In this document: positions 14,729 to 15,412 of the stretch, in pieces | How the letters are laid out: each line of letters opens with the position of its first letter | Numbering within the stretch: the first letter of the stretch is position 1 | Source of the DNA: Coriobacteriales bacterium | Lineage (GTDB): Bacteria; Actinomycetota; Coriobacteriia; Coriobacteriales; JAEZZM01 | NCBI GenBank assembly: GCA_029983705.1 | Contig: JASBYZ010000031.1 | Coordinates: forward strand, 1-15,412 | Length of the DNA: 15,412 nt | Direction: 5' to 3' | Position numbers and translations under genes: made by a program | The notes under the pieces: generated by a model | Seen by the model: the letters and a program-made list of their open reading frames with translations, nothing else | What the model was told of the DNA's origin: nothing | Databases searched by the model: none

Positions 14729-15361
14729 AATTTCAAGCCAAATATTGGCTGCTTGTCTCACCCTTAATTAAAAAATATTTGCATAATAACTTTGGTTCAA
14801 GAGCAGCTCGAGATATTACTCGGGCTGCTAAAGAAGAGTACAAAGATTTACTTTCTAAAGCAGATGACATTGGAAGCCATAACCCTATGGCAGATAATCT
14901 TTTATATGGCGCTTCTATTTTTCTCATACCATAAGGCAAGTCCAGAGCTTATAGACAAGGCGCGCCTTGAAATGATTCTTGACTACGTGCTAGAGCTTCC
15001 TATATCTCAAAAGGCAATAGCAGGTGACTTAAATAGGTCAAAAGATTTTAATAAGATGAAATCATATATTGAGCAGAGTGCTGCTTGGACCGATAAGCAC
15101 CGTGATCAATACCCTGAGACTTGGGAATTTAATTTTGATGAGCGTCATGAAGACGGCATGTTCTACTACTTTACCAAGTGCCCCATAGCTAAATTTTTTA
15201 AGGATAACAATCTAGACGAGTTTACTTCCCTCTTTTGTAAAATGGACCATAAAACCTTAAGCTACAGACAAGCTATCCTACATTGAGAACACACCATTGC
15301 AAAAGATGGAGATTACTGCGACTTTTGGATAAATCCAAACAAAATTACAGATCCAAAATAA
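14719..15361 (+). pseudogene. L-2-amino-thiazoline-4-carboxylate hydrolase-like protein, remnant with frameshift and TGA
   Basis: ATC hydrolases open a thiazoline ring (known for making L-cysteine), but most homologues have unknown substrates. The start is ATG 14725 (or 14719), inside fatE. The first frame gives a helical N-terminus and NPMADNLLYGASIF, then fails at a run of five T (14918-14922). Removing one T joins it to SYHKASPELIDKARLEMILDY. The second frame carries YYFTKCPIAKFFKDNNLDE and LFCKMDHKTLSYRQAILH, then TGA at 15284-15286 where the family usually has arginine. The same frame then reads EHTIAKDGDYCDFWI and ends at TAA 15361. The conserved C-terminal TIAxxGxxCDF motif identifies the family. 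Repaired, the gene would have about 211 codons. The ATGA overlap with fatE shows it was part of the iron operon. Family assignment is from remembered motifs. Confidence 0.72.
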
Positions 15362-15412
15362 AAGCCCTGCCACCACCTAAATTTTAAGTAGCACCAGGAC
15401 CACACAATCCAC
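15362..15412. other. Short end segment without recognised feature
   Basis: These 51 bases follow the last stop. They contain no convincing hairpin with a T-run, so no operon terminator could be placed before the window ends. Confidence 0.5.

Noticed and set aside
2161..15286. Reassignment of TGA or TAG to an amino acid in this organism
   Set aside because: dnaG, truB and fatC end with TAG and fatE with TGA at the expected family length, and long core genes contain no internal TGA or TAG.
15362..15412. Terminator after the iron operon
   Set aside because: The GC-rich pieces look like near direct repeats (TGGTGC and TGGTGG on the minus strand) rather than a hairpin, and no T-run follows.
1..15412. 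CRISPR arrays, insertion sequences or phage attachment sites
   Set aside because: No regularly spaced repeats, transposase motifs or tRNA 3'-end duplications were seen, so gene loss here is by point changes rather than insertion.

Overview
The window looks like a low-GC actinobacterium of the class Coriobacteriia, probably Atopobiaceae (Atopobium/Lancefieldella/Fannyhessea type). The basis is the actinobacterial primary sigma factor (acidic N-terminus, actinobacterial wording of regions 3 and 4), an AT-rich base composition judged by eye, a Tat-exported flavoprotein reductase of the kind common in Coriobacteriia, and frequent TTG/GTG starts. The placement is inferred from memory of these families, not from a search.

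Layout. 1-1186 (minus) is an ABC-F ribosome-associated ATPase that runs off the left edge. 1239-1830 (minus) is a WrbA-like flavodoxin gene with a one-base insertion near its start. 1831-2010 is a divergent promoter region with a palindromic operator candidate. 2011-3720 (plus) is a Tat/lipoprotein FAD reductase with an in-frame TGA at codon 51. 3729-4064 holds a terminator hairpin and two minus-strand tRNA genes (Asn-GTT and a CAT tRNA, probably Ile2) with good promoters. 4072-10650 (minus) is one tight housekeeping operon, transcribed rbfA-nrnA-truB-ribF-dnaG-rpoD, with every gene intact. 10651-10863 is a divergent control region with several inverted repeats. 10864-15361 (plus) is a FatBDCE/YclNOPQ-type catecholate or mixed-siderophore ABC importer followed, with overlapping stop and start, by a remnant of an L-2-amino-thiazoline-4-carboxylate (ATC) hydrolase-like gene.

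How the parts fit. The housekeeping operon joins the tail of the infB-type translation operon (rbfA, nrnA, truB, ribF) to the dnaG-rpoD pair of the macromolecular-synthesis operon. The iron operon would bind, import and power uptake of a ferric siderophore. The coupled thiazoline-ring hydrolase family member suggests, as a hypothesis, cytoplasmic opening of a thiazoline-type siderophore to release iron.

The most striking pattern is that four accessory genes (wrbA-like, flavoprotein, siderophore-binding protein, ATC hydrolase-like) carry small lesions: one-base insertions or single-codon stops. More than 6 kb of essential genes between them carries none. dnaG, truB, fatC and fatE use TAG or TGA as ordinary stops, so code reassignment is unlikely; recent gene decay is the simplest reading. 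Other signals worth a look are a perfect 11-bp stem that hides the ribosome-binding site of the ABC-F gene, and a 9-bp GC-rich hairpin just inside the fatD reading frame.
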